A stretch of 12,915 bases of DNA from an uncultured Clostridia bacterium (GCA_910578235.1 CAJTPP010000014.1:38514-51428); one strand, 5' to 3'; positions 6,127 to 12,496 are shown, counted from the first letter of the stretch. Notes: a model not told the origin generated them from the letters alone. Translations and numbers: made by a program.

Positions 6127-6204
6127 TTTTGCGTAAATTAACGTAAAATGTATTGACTTACGTGAATTCACGTATTATAATATAATCATCAAGTGAATTA
6201 ACAA
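6127..6204 (+). promoter_or_regulatory. Early promoter with three related operators
   Basis: TTGACT (6153-6158), a 17-base spacer and TATAAT (6176-6181) form a near-perfect plus-strand promoter. The spacer carries a perfect 16-bp palindrome, TACGTGAATTCACGTA (6159-6174). A weaker palindrome with the same half-site (GCGTAAATTAACGT, 6131-6144, arms extending to 6127-6148) lies 29 bp upstream. A degenerate one (AAGTGAATTAACAA, 6191-6204) lies 31 bp downstream. A minus-strand promoter for the repressor may overlap (TTAATT at 6196-6201, TATAAT at 6174-6179, 16-base spacer). Repressor binding at the central palindrome would block the early promoter directly. Confidence 0.75.
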
Positions 6205-6555
6205 CAGCGCCCGTCAGGTTTGCTTTACTGCACAGATAGAGTTCATATGTCAATCTATCAAAGCATCCCTGATGTTCGCTGTAGTTATGTACCGTTGGCT
6301 TTGCAAATCAAATCTGTTACAAAAGTCAGATATGATTACGGGTGCAGTTCCGTTTCTTGAAGTTCTGTTACTTTGGCAGCTACAGACTGCCGATAAGCCT
6401 ATATGCTAACAGAGTTACCCAACGGAGCAGGCACGGTCAAAAGTTTTGTCAAGAGAACCAACTCCTTCCTGCCGTAATAGGCAAGTACAGTATATCATAA
6501 ACTTGATGATTAAGCAACAACATTTAGAAAATTTAAGGAAAGAAGGTGAGGGAAG
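6205..6555 (+). other. Long leader without a clear gene, possibly structured RNA
   Basis: About 350 bases separate the early promoter from the first well-supported gene. Short reading frames exist on the plus strand (for example 6247-6360 and 6332-6409), but none has a ribosome site. Base-pairing potential is visible near 6364-6413: TCTGTTA (6364-6370) pairs with TAACAGA (6407-6413), enclosing GGCAG (6375-6379) paired with CTGCC (6387-6391). ATCTG…CAGAT occurs near 6312-6331. It could be an untranslated leader, an antiterminator or a small RNA. No known RNA family is recognised. Confidence 0.4.
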
Positions 6556-6756
6556 ATGATAAAAAATGAAGTTGGTCATAACGACATTGATTTTTGCCAT
6601 GACAGATTATACATAAAGGCATGGAATTTGAATAAATTCAATGAAATTATGGAAATAGCGCGAAGGCAGGCTAACGACTTAAATCAAACAATGCAAAAAT
6701 TGGAAAAATTTAATTTAGAGATTATATTTTCAACAGATAAAACAGAAAGTGAATAG
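6556..6756 (+). CDS. Small phage early protein, unknown function
   Basis: The 66-residue protein has a strong start (GAAGGTGAG before ATG). It is mostly polar and helical in character (NKFNEIMEIARRQANDLNQTMQKLEKF, split here for description, suggests one amphipathic helix around residues 27-53). I do not recognise a family. It is the first gene of the early operon, followed 15 bases later by a small HTH gene with an almost identical ribosome-site sequence. Confidence 0.7.
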   Translation: MIKNEVGHNDIDFCHDRLYIKAWNLNKFNEIMEIARRQANDLNQTMQKLEKFNLEIIFSTDKTESE

Positions 6757-6771
6757 AAAGAAGGTGAGAAG

Positions 6772-6972
6772 ATGAATATAAAAATTAAATTACTTGAATT
6801 AAACAAGCGTCAGGTAGATTTGCTTGATGAAATTCATAAGCGCGGTTATCCGACGCTTGCGCCGTCTGTATTGTCAAGGTATATAAACAGACGCGAAATT
6901 ACCCCTCAGTCAAAAGCTGTACTTGCGATATGTGAAGATGTGCTGAGTGAGTGGGAAAGTAAATCAGCATAG
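6772..6972 (+). CDS. Small helix-turn-helix protein (Cro-like)
   Basis: The 66-residue protein starts after GAAGGTGAG. The pattern LLELNKRQVDLLDEIHKRG, then APSVLSRYINRREITPQSKAVL, fits a short HTH domain: a helix with Q-x-x-L, a turn, and a recognition helix with S-x-L-S-R-Y-I. Such proteins in this position of phage early operons act as Cro-type regulators or accessory repressors. It probably competes for, or tunes, the operators at 6127-6204; that link is inferred from position only. Confidence 0.65.
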   Translation: MNIKIKLLELNKRQVDLLDEIHKRGYPTLAPSVLSRYINRREITPQSKAVLAICEDVLSEWESKSA

Positions 6973-7016
6973 GACAAAATCGTAAAATCATAGGAATTAA
7001 TGAGGAGGTGGGCAGG

Positions 7017-7256
7017 ATGGCAAAGAAACAGGACAATGAGCTAAGAGGCGGCAATTATTTCCGAATGCCCGATAGGGAGGAGGACAAAAATGCTGAAACC
7101 TACTGGGATAGAATAAAGCCAACGCTTATCACAGCAGAGGAATATTTTAATACGGTAGAGCCGCAAGAGGAATGGTATAGGCGACATGAGGAAAAAGCGT
7201 TATCGGAGTTTTATGGTGTTCCGATAACAGTGGAACTTGTGAAAGACGGGGCATAA
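7017..7256 (+). CDS. Phage hypothetical protein
   Basis: The 79-residue protein starts at the ATG at 7017, eight bases after AGGAGG (7003-7008). A GTG at 7008 is in frame but overlaps the ribosome site itself. The sequence is charged (MAKKQDNELRGGNYFRMPDR, then many Glu and Tyr/Trp residues such as EEYFNTVEPQEEWYRRHEEK). No domain is recognised. Confidence 0.65.
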   Translation: MAKKQDNELRGGNYFRMPDREEDKNAETYWDRIKPTLITAEEYFNTVEPQEEWYRRHEEKALSEFYGVPITVELVKDGA

Positions 7257-7279
7257 GCTCCGCGCAGAAGGACAAGCCC

Positions 7280-7477
7280 ATGAGCATAGGCAAGTCGCTC
7301 CGAAGCAAAAGAATACAAAGACGTTCCCTAAAGTACATATGTTTATCCACCAATCAGGAGCGGCTTACTTATGCTTGTGGGTCAGTAACACGAAGTGTTG
7401 TAGGCATAGAGACTTTCAGTCTCGTAATGCCGCGGAAAGGTGTAATGCAAGCAGAAGAAAGGAGAGGAATAGCGTGA
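7280..7477 (+). CDS. Doubtful small ORF running through the first hairpin element
   Basis: The reading frame has 65 codons, starting 8 bases after GAAGGA. Its stop overlaps the GTG start of the next gene (GTGA), which favours translation. Residues 1-35 are basic and unrecognised. From about residue 35 it reads SVTRSVVGIETFSLVMPR, which is the hairpin element at 7381-7431 in the same frame as its second copy. It may be a gene remnant whose 3' end was replaced by the element, or no gene at all. Confidence 0.35.
   Translation: MSIGKSLRSKRIQRRSLKYICLSTNQERLTYACGSVTRSVVGIETFSLVMPRKGVMQAEERRGIA
7381..7431 (+). repeat. Double-hairpin repeat element, copy 1
   Basis: Hairpin 1 is TAACAC-GAA-GTGTTG (7386-7400). 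Hairpin 2 has outer stem GGCAT/ATGCC (7403-7407, 7427-7431) and inner stem GAGACT-TTC-AGTCTC (7409-7423). It is 45/51 identical to the copy at 8416-8466. It lies 42 bases before the GTG start of the next gene. Confidence 0.8.
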
Positions 7478-7749
7478 TACATACACGGCACAACAGAGGT
7501 ATCATATTTGCGGGCGGAGGATGGCGCGGAGTACTGCACCGATGGCGAATGTGGCGCAATGACAAGCTTAAGCGGAAAATAAAAGAAGATTATGAGCGTT
7601 ACAGGAATGGATTTCTGGATAATCAGCATGAGATAGATACTCACTGGGATGAGGATATACCTGAACCGAAGAAGGAGCCGAAGCAGGACAAGCATATCAA
7701 TTGGAATGTAAAAAATCCTATACTTGAGCACGTATTTTGGGAGTGGTAG
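7474..7749 (+). CDS. Phage hypothetical protein, GTG start
   Basis: The 91-residue protein starts at the GTG at 7474, nine bases after GGAG (7461-7464). An earlier ATG in this frame at 7339 would translate the hairpin element and has no ribosome site, so I reject it. The N-terminus has an aromatic, basic segment (GGGWRGVLHRWRMWRNDKLK), followed by an acidic and lysine-rich tail ending FWEW. No domain is recognised. It ends two bases before the next gene. Confidence 0.55.
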   Translation: MIHTRHNRGIIFAGGGWRGVLHRWRMWRNDKLKRKIKEDYERYRNGFLDNQHEIDTHWDEDIPEPKKEPKQDKHINWNVKNPILEHVFWEW

Positions 7750-7750
7750 T

Positions 7751-7945
7751 ATGAGTGCGGCGAAAGATTATGAAGCGTCAAGACGGACAAGATCGGAGCA
7801 TATAAAAGCGGCCGTTAATCCTAAGACGCGTATAGCGTTTCTGAGCTGTAAGGACTGCGGATATTTTTGGTCGAAACAGGTTGCATACAGCGGTACGGTA
7901 TCGTGTATATGCCCGAAGTGCCGCGGTGACGCGGCGGAAGTTTAG
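7751..7945 (+). CDS. Small zinc-ribbon phage protein
   Basis: The 64-residue protein starts at the ATG at 7751, after GGGAGTGG and one base past the previous stop. CKDC and C-x-C-PKC in its second half form a plausible zinc ribbon (FLSCKDCGYFWSK … CICPKCRGD). Small zinc-finger proteins are common in Firmicutes phage early operons and their roles are mostly unknown. Confidence 0.65.
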   Translation: MSAAKDYEASRRTRSEHIKAAVNPKTRIAFLSCKDCGYFWSKQVAYSGTVSCICPKCRGDAAEV

Positions 7946-7963
7946 AGAAAGGAGTATTTGAAA

Positions 7964-8161
7964 ATGGAAGCAAAGAATTATTTATCCAGTGACATACGAA
8001 AAATACTTGAGTTGCTTGATGATTTCACGGAAGTAAAAATCAATGGCGGAACAGATTTTATGTTTACAGTAGATTATAACAAAGGTAAACCATATATAAA
8101 TTTTACAGAAAAAAAGACCGCTGAGCGGGAACTCAATAGCGGTCAAAACAAGGATATATAA
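7964..8161 (+). CDS. Phage hypothetical protein
   Basis: The 65-residue protein starts at the ATG at 7964, nine bases after AAAGGAG; the in-frame TTG at 7958 is too close to that site. MEAKNYLSSDIRKILELLDD, followed by a beta-rich middle, suggests a small mixed fold. The last 17 codons coincide with an inverted repeat that forms a terminator on the opposite strand (8109-8144). The C-terminus may therefore have been acquired by read-through into that sequence. Function unknown. Confidence 0.6.
   Translation: MEAKNYLSSDIRKILELLDDFTEVKINGGTDFMFTVDYNKGKPYINFTEKKTAERELNSGQNKDI
8109..8144 (-). terminator. Antisense intrinsic terminator inside a gene's 3' end
   Basis: On the minus strand GACCGCT (8138-8144) pairs with AGCGGTC (8116-8122) and is followed by seven T (8109-8115). 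On the plus strand no T-run follows, so it should act only on antisense transcripts. No minus-strand gene ends here. Confidence 0.45.
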
Positions 8162-8206
8162 AATATATCATGAAAATATTTTATCAGAAAAGGAGCGGTT
8201 TGTCAA

Positions 8207-8470
8207 ATGCAAATTGTATATATGAGAAACAATGAGCCAATATTCCGCTGCCCTAACTGCGGCAGTGACAACACGGCGGAGAGCAATCCTGTTGTACAGG
8301 ATGTGCGTTTTGGTACAGACGGCGAAGTGATCGGCTGTGACTGCTGTATTCCGACAGAGAACGCGGACGATTACGCCCTGCGTATATGCGAGGAAATGAA
8401 CGAAGCGGCGAAGGAGTCAGCAACACGAAGTGTTGTAGGCATAGAGCCTTACAGGCTCGTTATGGCGTAG
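8207..8470 (+). CDS. Small zinc-binding phage protein ending inside the second hairpin element
   Basis: The protein has 87 residues, with AAAAGGAG 11 bases before the ATG. FRCPNCGSDNTAESNP (CxxC) and CDCC further on suggest a zinc site. The natural body seems to end near EEMNEAAKE (about residue 70). The remaining residues SATRSVVGIEPYRLVMA and the stop codon come from the hairpin element at 8416-8466. The C-terminus therefore looks replaced or extended by the element, which supplies a stop. Confidence 0.6.
   Translation: MQIVYMRNNEPIFRCPNCGSDNTAESNPVVQDVRFGTDGEVIGCDCCIPTENADDYALRICEEMNEAAKESATRSVVGIEPYRLVMA
8416..8466 (+). repeat. Double-hairpin repeat element, copy 2
   Basis: Hairpin 1 is CAACAC-GAA-GTGTTG (8421-8435). 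Hairpin 2 has inner stem GAGCCT-TAC-AGGCTC (8444-8458) and outer stem GGCAT/ATGGC (8438-8442, 8462-8466) with one mismatch. Relative to copy 1 the inner stem changes A-T to C-G on both arms, a compensatory pair. It ends 18 bases before the next start codon. Confidence 0.8.
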
Positions 8471-8484
8471 AAAGAGGCGGTGTT

Positions 8485-8715
8485 ATGAGCAAATTTGACA
8501 GCGGTGTCAAAGGATATGTGTTTGGTACTGCGACAATACGAGTCGGTTTTCCGATTGACTGGCACGATGTACCGCATATAAGCTGCACACAGTGTAAATT
8601 TTATAGCGGCGCAAGCAGAAGATGTCAGCTTAACAAAGAGCTGATTGCATTTCCGGAAAGATATACGGGTGATCGTTGCCCGCTTGAAATAGAGAAATCA
8701 GAGGAGGAAAAATAA
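8485..8715 (+). CDS. Cysteine-rich phage protein, possible zinc finger
   Basis: The 76-residue protein starts at the ATG at 8485, after AGAGGCGG. Upstream in-frame starts would read the hairpin element and are rejected. Four cysteines (CTQCKFY … RRCQLN … DRCPLE) suggest one metal site. The pattern HISCTQCKFYSGASRRCQLN is frequent in small phage proteins encoded before SSB-like genes; no function is known. It ends one base before the next gene. Confidence 0.7.
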   Translation: MSKFDSGVKGYVFGTATIRVGFPIDWHDVPHISCTQCKFYSGASRRCQLNKELIAFPERYTGDRCPLEIEKSEEEK

Positions 8716-8716
8716 T

Positions 8717-9352
8717 ATGGCATTAATAGCAAAAGCAAGCGGAGGAAGTATTGCTCCGCAGCTGGAAGAAGGGGTATATACGGGAGTATGCACAAGGCTC
8801 ATAGACCTTGGAGAACAGTTTAACGAGAAATTCGGGAAGATAAATCACAGGGTAAAGATAGGCTGGGATATAGCCGGCGAGAAAATACAGCTGACAGACG
8901 GCACGGAGGTCAACCGAACAATGCATAAGGAATATACATTATCGCTGCATGATCGAAGCGGACTCAGAAGAGATTTACAGTCATGGCGGGGCAAGTCGTT
9001 TACGCCGGAGGAACTGGACGGTTTTGATCTTAAACAAATTTTGGGTGCGCCGTGTCAGATACAGATTATACATAATGATAAGGGATACGCGGATATATCG
9101 GCTATTATGGCAATGCCTAAAGGGATGCCGAAGCCGTTGGGAGAATACCCGCAGATATATTTTGACCTTGATGACAGCGTGACTTTCTCAGAATATGAAG
9201 GTTTGCCCGACTGGATAAAGGATAGTATAAAGAACGCGGTAAAATTGTCAGAGACACAGTTTGGTAAGTATCTGTCAGAAAAGGGAGAGATAGTTCCATA
9301 TACTGACGGATATACAGATGTGGACGCGAATGAAGATGATTTGCCGTTTTAA
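8717..9352 (+). CDS. Phage single-stranded DNA-binding-like replication protein (DUF669-type)
   Basis: The protein has 211 residues. EEGVYTGVCTRLIDLGEQ, LSLHDRSGLRRDLQSWRGKSF and FDLKQILGAPCQIQIIH are hallmarks of a phage family of about 200 residues found directly upstream of replication initiators. The C-terminus is acidic and ends EDDLPF, the tip typical of SSB proteins, which recruits partner proteins. The inferred role is coating single-stranded DNA during element replication. The start follows GAGGAGG. The family assignment is from memory of sequence patterns and the exact domain name is uncertain. Confidence 0.75.
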   Translation: MALIAKASGGSIAPQLEEGVYTGVCTRLIDLGEQFNEKFGKINHRVKIGWDIAGEKIQLTDGTEVNRTMHKEYTLSLHDRSGLRRDLQSWRGKSFTPEELDGFDLKQILGAPCQIQIIHNDKGYADISAIMAMPKGMPKPLGEYPQIYFDLDDSVTFSEYEGLPDWIKDSIKNAVKLSETQFGKYLSEKGEIVPYTDGYTDVDANEDDLPF

Positions 9353-9364
9353 AGGAGGCAGGAG

Positions 9365-10150
9365 ATGACCAATAATCAAAGACCGACATACATTGAATTT
9401 TTATTATCGTTCAATAATCAATTGTTCCAAGATTACTATACGGCAAATGAGCAACTTTTATATCATACATTGCTTATGGTAAATAATGCTTGCTTTTGGA
9501 CGGAATGGTTTTACAGAACAGATGAGCAGTTGACAGGGGTAATGAAAATTGGTATATCGGCAATGAAGACGGCGCGTAACGGCTTGAGACAAAAAGGCGC
9601 TATTGATTTTAAATCATCAAAAATCAGGGGAACCTGTACACAATATAAAATCTGTGATGATTTTTGTACATATCAGATTGCACAACAGATGATTGACAGA
9701 TGTGCGACAGATGATTTTCAGATAATTGACAACTCAATAACAACTCGCATACCTATAAAGAATAAGAATAAGACAAAGACAAAGACGAATAATATACCCC
9801 CTTTATCCCCCATGGGGGAAAAGGAATCAAAGCCAAAAAAATTTGATCCCGGTAAAATGATAACGGAATTCACTGATGATAAAGAATTACAGGAAGCATT
9901 GAGGGATTTTGCAGCTATGCGCAAAAGTATTAAAAAGCCTTTAACAACAGACAGAGCGTTTATCGGTGTTCTCAAAAAGCTGTCTGAACTGTCCGATAGC
10001 ACAGTAGAACAAATAGAATTGGTTAATACAGCAGTGGAGCGTAATTGGCTGACCGTTTACAAGCCTGAAAAACAACAACAGGCCGCCCAAACAGACAAGC
10101 AATCAGGCAATTCATTTTTGGATTTGCTGAAAGAGGGTGACATGAATTGA
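9365..10150 (+). CDS. Phage replication initiator / replisome organizer
   Basis: The protein has 261 residues. Residues 1-115 resemble the N-terminal winged-helix origin-binding domain of Firmicutes phage initiators (FTEWFYRTDEQL-like segment, GISAMKTARNGLRQKGAID as recognition region). A Lys/Thr-rich linker (132-165) contains PPLSPMGEK. The C-terminal domain (166-240) matches replisome-organizer tails (ELQEALRDFAAMRKSIKKPL … VERNWLTVYKP). It should bind the origin and pass on to the helicase loader encoded next. AGGAGGCAGG precedes the ATG. The linker DNA carries a perfect palindrome, a possible origin part as in lambda O. Confidence 0.8.
   Translation: MTNNQRPTYIEFLLSFNNQLFQDYYTANEQLLYHTLLMVNNACFWTEWFYRTDEQLTGVMKIGISAMKTARNGLRQKGAIDFKSSKIRGTCTQYKICDDFCTYQIAQQMIDRCATDDFQIIDNSITTRIPIKNKNKTKTKTNNIPPLSPMGEKESKPKKFDPGKMITEFTDDKELQEALRDFAAMRKSIKKPLTTDRAFIGVLKKLSELSDSTVEQIELVNTAVERNWLTVYKPEKQQQAAQTDKQSGNSFLDLLKEGDMN
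9806..9819. other. Perfect G/C palindrome in the initiator linker, candidate origin element
   Basis: TCCCCCATGGGGGA is fully self-complementary, and a second run of five C lies just upstream (9797-9801). It sits in the low-complexity linker of the initiator gene, next to repeated AAGA/AAGACAAAGA units (9768-9786). Phage initiators often have their origin inside their own gene. This is inference. Confidence 0.35.
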
Positions 10151-10425
10151 ATTTAGCGGAGACAACAAAAATTATGGCGGTAATAGAGGTGGCATATCCG
10201 AGGTATTATGTCAATACAAGTCTTGAGGAGAAAAAAAGGGCGGCTGCCTTATGGGCTTCAATGTTGGCCGATTACAGTTATGAGATTGTAAACGGTGCGG
10301 TAAAGGCTTTGATCGCAACGAATAAATATCCTCCGACAATAGCGGATGTGACAGAGAAAATCCAATTACTGACACAAAAAAAAGAAATGACGGAGCTTGA
10401 GAGGATTATGAGGGAGAAGATGTGA
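10147..10425 (+). CDS. Replicative helicase loader (G39P-like)
   Basis: The 92-residue protein begins at TTG, overlapping the stop of the initiator (TTGA), with AGAGGGTGA upstream. The pattern LAETTKIMAVIEVAYPRYYV … AALWASMLADYSYEIVNGAVKALIATNKYPPTIADV (described in parts) fits the phage helicase loader/inhibitor family of SPP1 G39P. In SPP1, G39P binds the hexameric helicase and, with the origin-bound initiator, loads it. The overlap and order initiator-loader match that pathway. Confidence 0.8.
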   Translation: MNLAETTKIMAVIEVAYPRYYVNTSLEEKKRAAALWASMLADYSYEIVNGAVKALIATNKYPPTIADVTEKIQLLTQKKEMTELERIMREKM

Positions 10426-10426
10426 T

Positions 10427-11323
10427 ATGAACATAGGCTTAATTGATGTCGATGGACATAACTTCCCAAATTTGCCGCTTATGAAAATATCAGCTTATCA
10501 TAAAAGTATTGGCGATACTGTTGAATGGATTAATCTTTTTGAACATTATGACAAAGTATACATGTCTAAAGTGTTTACATTCACACCAGATTTTGAATAT
10601 TGTATCAACGCTGATGAAATTGTACAGGGTGGTACAGGATATGGACTTGATAACAAATTGCCGGCGGAAATAGAAAGCATCTATCCCGATTACAGTCTTT
10701 ATCCTGAGTTTAATGAGGCTTATGGATTTCTCACTCGTGGCTGTCCAAGAAATTGTGAGTTCTGTATAGTAGGCAAAAAGGAGGGATTATGCAGCTATAA
10801 AGTGGCTGACCTTGACCAATTCTGGAACGGTCAGAAAACAATAAAGCTGCTTGACCCGAATCTGCTTGCATGCAAAGAGCATATGGGCTTATTACAGCAG
10901 TTGATAGACAGCAGGGCGAAAATTGATGTCACACAGGGGTTTGATATTCGTTTAGTTACTCATAAAAATATTGAATTGATTAAGCGTATGAAAATTGGTT
11001 GCATACATTTTGCTTGGGACAATCCTAAAGATGATTTACTTGACAAATTCAAATATGTGCAAGCGGAGCTAAACCTCCCCATCAGAAAATTAAAAGCGTA
11101 TGTACTTACGAATTTTGATACGACATTTGAGGAGGATTTATACAGGGTGTATGCCCTGCGTGATATAGGAGTGGATCCGTATGTGATGATATATGAAAAA
11201 GATACTGCACCGCAGCAGATAAGATATTTACAGCAGTGGTGCAATAACAAGATTATATTCCGTAGTGAAGCTGATTTTTATAAATATAACCCAAAGAAAA
11301 GGATAGTATACAAACATCAGTAA
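10427..11323 (+). CDS. Phage radical SAM protein with N-terminal B12-binding-like part
   Basis: The protein has 298 residues. RGCPRNCEFCIVG at 104-115 gives the CxxxCxxC cluster motif (Cys106, 110, 113), which binds the [4Fe-4S] cluster that cleaves S-adenosylmethionine. Residues 1-60 (NIGLIDVDGHNFPNLPLMKI, then YHKSIGD.VE) resemble the N-terminal Rossmann half of cobalamin-type radical SAM proteins, but no DxHxxG cobalamin motif is complete. LLDPNLLAC and DIRLVTHKNIELIKRM fit the TIM-barrel part. It is in frame with the early operon, one base after the loader. Proteins like this recur in Firmicutes phages with no known substrate; host or phage macromolecule modification is possible. Confidence 0.85.
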   Translation: MNIGLIDVDGHNFPNLPLMKISAYHKSIGDTVEWINLFEHYDKVYMSKVFTFTPDFEYCINADEIVQGGTGYGLDNKLPAEIESIYPDYSLYPEFNEAYGFLTRGCPRNCEFCIVGKKEGLCSYKVADLDQFWNGQKTIKLLDPNLLACKEHMGLLQQLIDSRAKIDVTQGFDIRLVTHKNIELIKRMKIGCIHFAWDNPKDDLLDKFKYVQAELNLPIRKLKAYVLTNFDTTFEEDLYRVYALRDIGVDPYVMIYEKDTAPQQIRYLQQWCNNKIIFRSEADFYKYNPKKRIVYKHQ

Positions 11324-11349
11324 AAATGAAAATACCATGAAAGGAGAAT

Positions 11350-11505
11350 GTGATAGTTAGTTTTACGATAGACGGAGAGCCTCGGGAAAAAGGCAGACCG
11401 CGTTTTACCAAAAGCGGCAGTACGTATACGCCGAAGGAAACATCGGAGTATGAAGCGCTTGCGGCGATGGCATATAAGGGTACAGTAGGGAGGATCGACA
11501 AATGA
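11350..11505 (+). pseudogene. rusA: RusA Holliday-junction resolvase, N-terminal stub
   Basis: The frame has 51 codons from a GTG at 11350 (AAGGAG just before). SFTIDGEPREKGRPRFT, then TYTPKETSEYEALAAMAY, is the RusA N-terminus. The normal protein has about 120-140 residues and uses several catalytic Asp in its second half; all are missing. After AYKG the frame reads TVGRIDK and stops, overlapping the next gene as ATGA. This looks like a deletion that joined the 5' end of rusA to the last codons of another gene. It cannot be an active resolvase as it stands. Confidence 0.75.
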
Positions 11506-11801
11506 GCAGATTAACAAAAGTATACAAAAACGGGAAGGTAACGATTGACGCGGAGCAATTTCCGCCGATATCGCAGGAGGCGATAGACAGAGAGGTATTT
11601 AACAGCGAGCCGATAAGGGCAGCGGTGGAATGTCTGGCGGAATTGGAGGACGAAAAATCATATGGCAAATGGAAACAAAGCGATTTATTACCCGATATAA
11701 TTTCTTGCTCGGAATGCGGTTGCCAGCGAAATCCAAAATTTAAGTTGGGATTAGGACATTACCAATATTGCCCTAATTGTGGCGCGAAAATGGAGGAGTG
11801 A
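11502..11801 (+). CDS. Phage protein with C-terminal zinc ribbon
   Basis: The 99-residue protein has a GGGAGG site and an ATGA overlap with the rusA stub. The N-terminal segment SRLTKVYKNGKVTIDAEQFP and the middle AVECLAELEDEKSYGKW are frequent in Clostridia phage proteins. Residues 69-95 have CSECGCQ … CPNCGAKM, a typical treble-clef or rubredoxin-like ribbon. Role unknown. Confidence 0.7.
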   Translation: MSRLTKVYKNGKVTIDAEQFPPISQEAIDREVFNSEPIRAAVECLAELEDEKSYGKWKQSDLLPDIISCSECGCQRNPKFKLGLGHYQYCPNCGAKMEE

Positions 11802-11807
11802 TTAACA

Positions 11808-12152
11808 ATGGAACGATATACAACAAAATCTGCTGTAATAAGAGGAGAATACCGTGTATCTCCTGCAACAACTGAAAATTGCATTGAGGCAATAAATAAG
11901 CTTGGTAGATATGAGGACGCAGAGGAAAAGGGATTGTTTGTACATCTGCCGTGTAAGGTGGGGGATACGGCTTATAAAATATCAACAGGAATGATACTTC
12001 CATCTTGCATACTGATGATTGCGGATAAGGGGAATGGATATTTTGCGTTTCTTGAAGATGGGACGGTAGTGTCATTGTGTGATTTTGGCAAAACCGTATT
12101 TCTCACGCCCAAGTCGGCACAACAGGCATTGAAAGCGAGGGAGAGTGAATGA
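11808..12152 (+). CDS. Conserved phage hypothetical protein
   Basis: The protein has 114 residues. The segment LGRYEDAEEKGLFVHLPCKV, then GDTAYKI, is a recurrent signature of small Firmicutes phage proteins of unknown role. A GGAGG site (11792-11796) lies at the end of the preceding gene. The stop overlaps the methyltransferase start (ATGA), so the two are probably translationally coupled. Confidence 0.7.
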   Translation: MERYTTKSAVIRGEYRVSPATTENCIEAINKLGRYEDAEEKGLFVHLPCKVGDTAYKISTGMILPSCILMIADKGNGYFAFLEDGTVVSLCDFGKTVFLTPKSAQQALKARESE

Positions 12153-12463
12153 ACGATTTTACATTAATTGTAGATGACGCATTGTCAACACTTCAAAAGC
12201 TTGAAAGTAATTCCGTCCATTGCTGTATAACATCGCCGCCGTATTACGGCTTGCGTGATTATGGCTCGGAGGGACAGATAGGATTGGAAGAAACACCATC
12301 AGAATACATAGAAAAACTTGTGGCCGTATTCAGAGAAGTACGGCGAGTATTAAAAAAGGATGGTACGCTATGGCTTAATATGGGCGATAGTTACGCAGGA
12401 AGCGGCAAACGGCACAAGGATATATCCGTCAAGTATAAAAAAGGTTATAAGACATTGGAATAG
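12149..12463 (+). pseudogene. N4/N6 DNA methyltransferase, N-terminal stub
   Basis: The frame has 104 codons. TSPPY at 28-32 is the catalytic motif IV of amino-methyltransferases; SPPYYGLRDYG…GQIGLEETP and LKKDGTLWLNMGDSYAGSG are the standard N-terminal half. Normal proteins have at least 250 residues and carry the SAM-binding FxGxG motif downstream, which is missing. After GSGKRHKDI the frame ends at 12463. In another frame, sequence such as WNRIAKKELLEVAE runs to a TGA overlapping the next start (ATGA), which looks like the original C-terminus. An internal deletion with frameshift therefore seems likely. Activity is not expected. Confidence 0.75.
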
Positions 12464-12496
12464 AATAGCAAAAAAAGAATTGCTGGAGGTGGCGGA

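Noticed and set aside
6247..6409. Small peptides in the early leader (37 and 25 codons, the second hydrophobic)
   Set aside because: No ribosome site and no recognisable family; a type I toxin was considered for the hydrophobic one but its composition does not fit.
6415..6600. 61-codon minus-strand frame
   Set aside because: No ribosome site; it overlaps the leader and the start of the first early gene.
7386..7431. Double hairpin as an intrinsic terminator
   Set aside because: No T-run follows either copy, and coding continues directly downstream.
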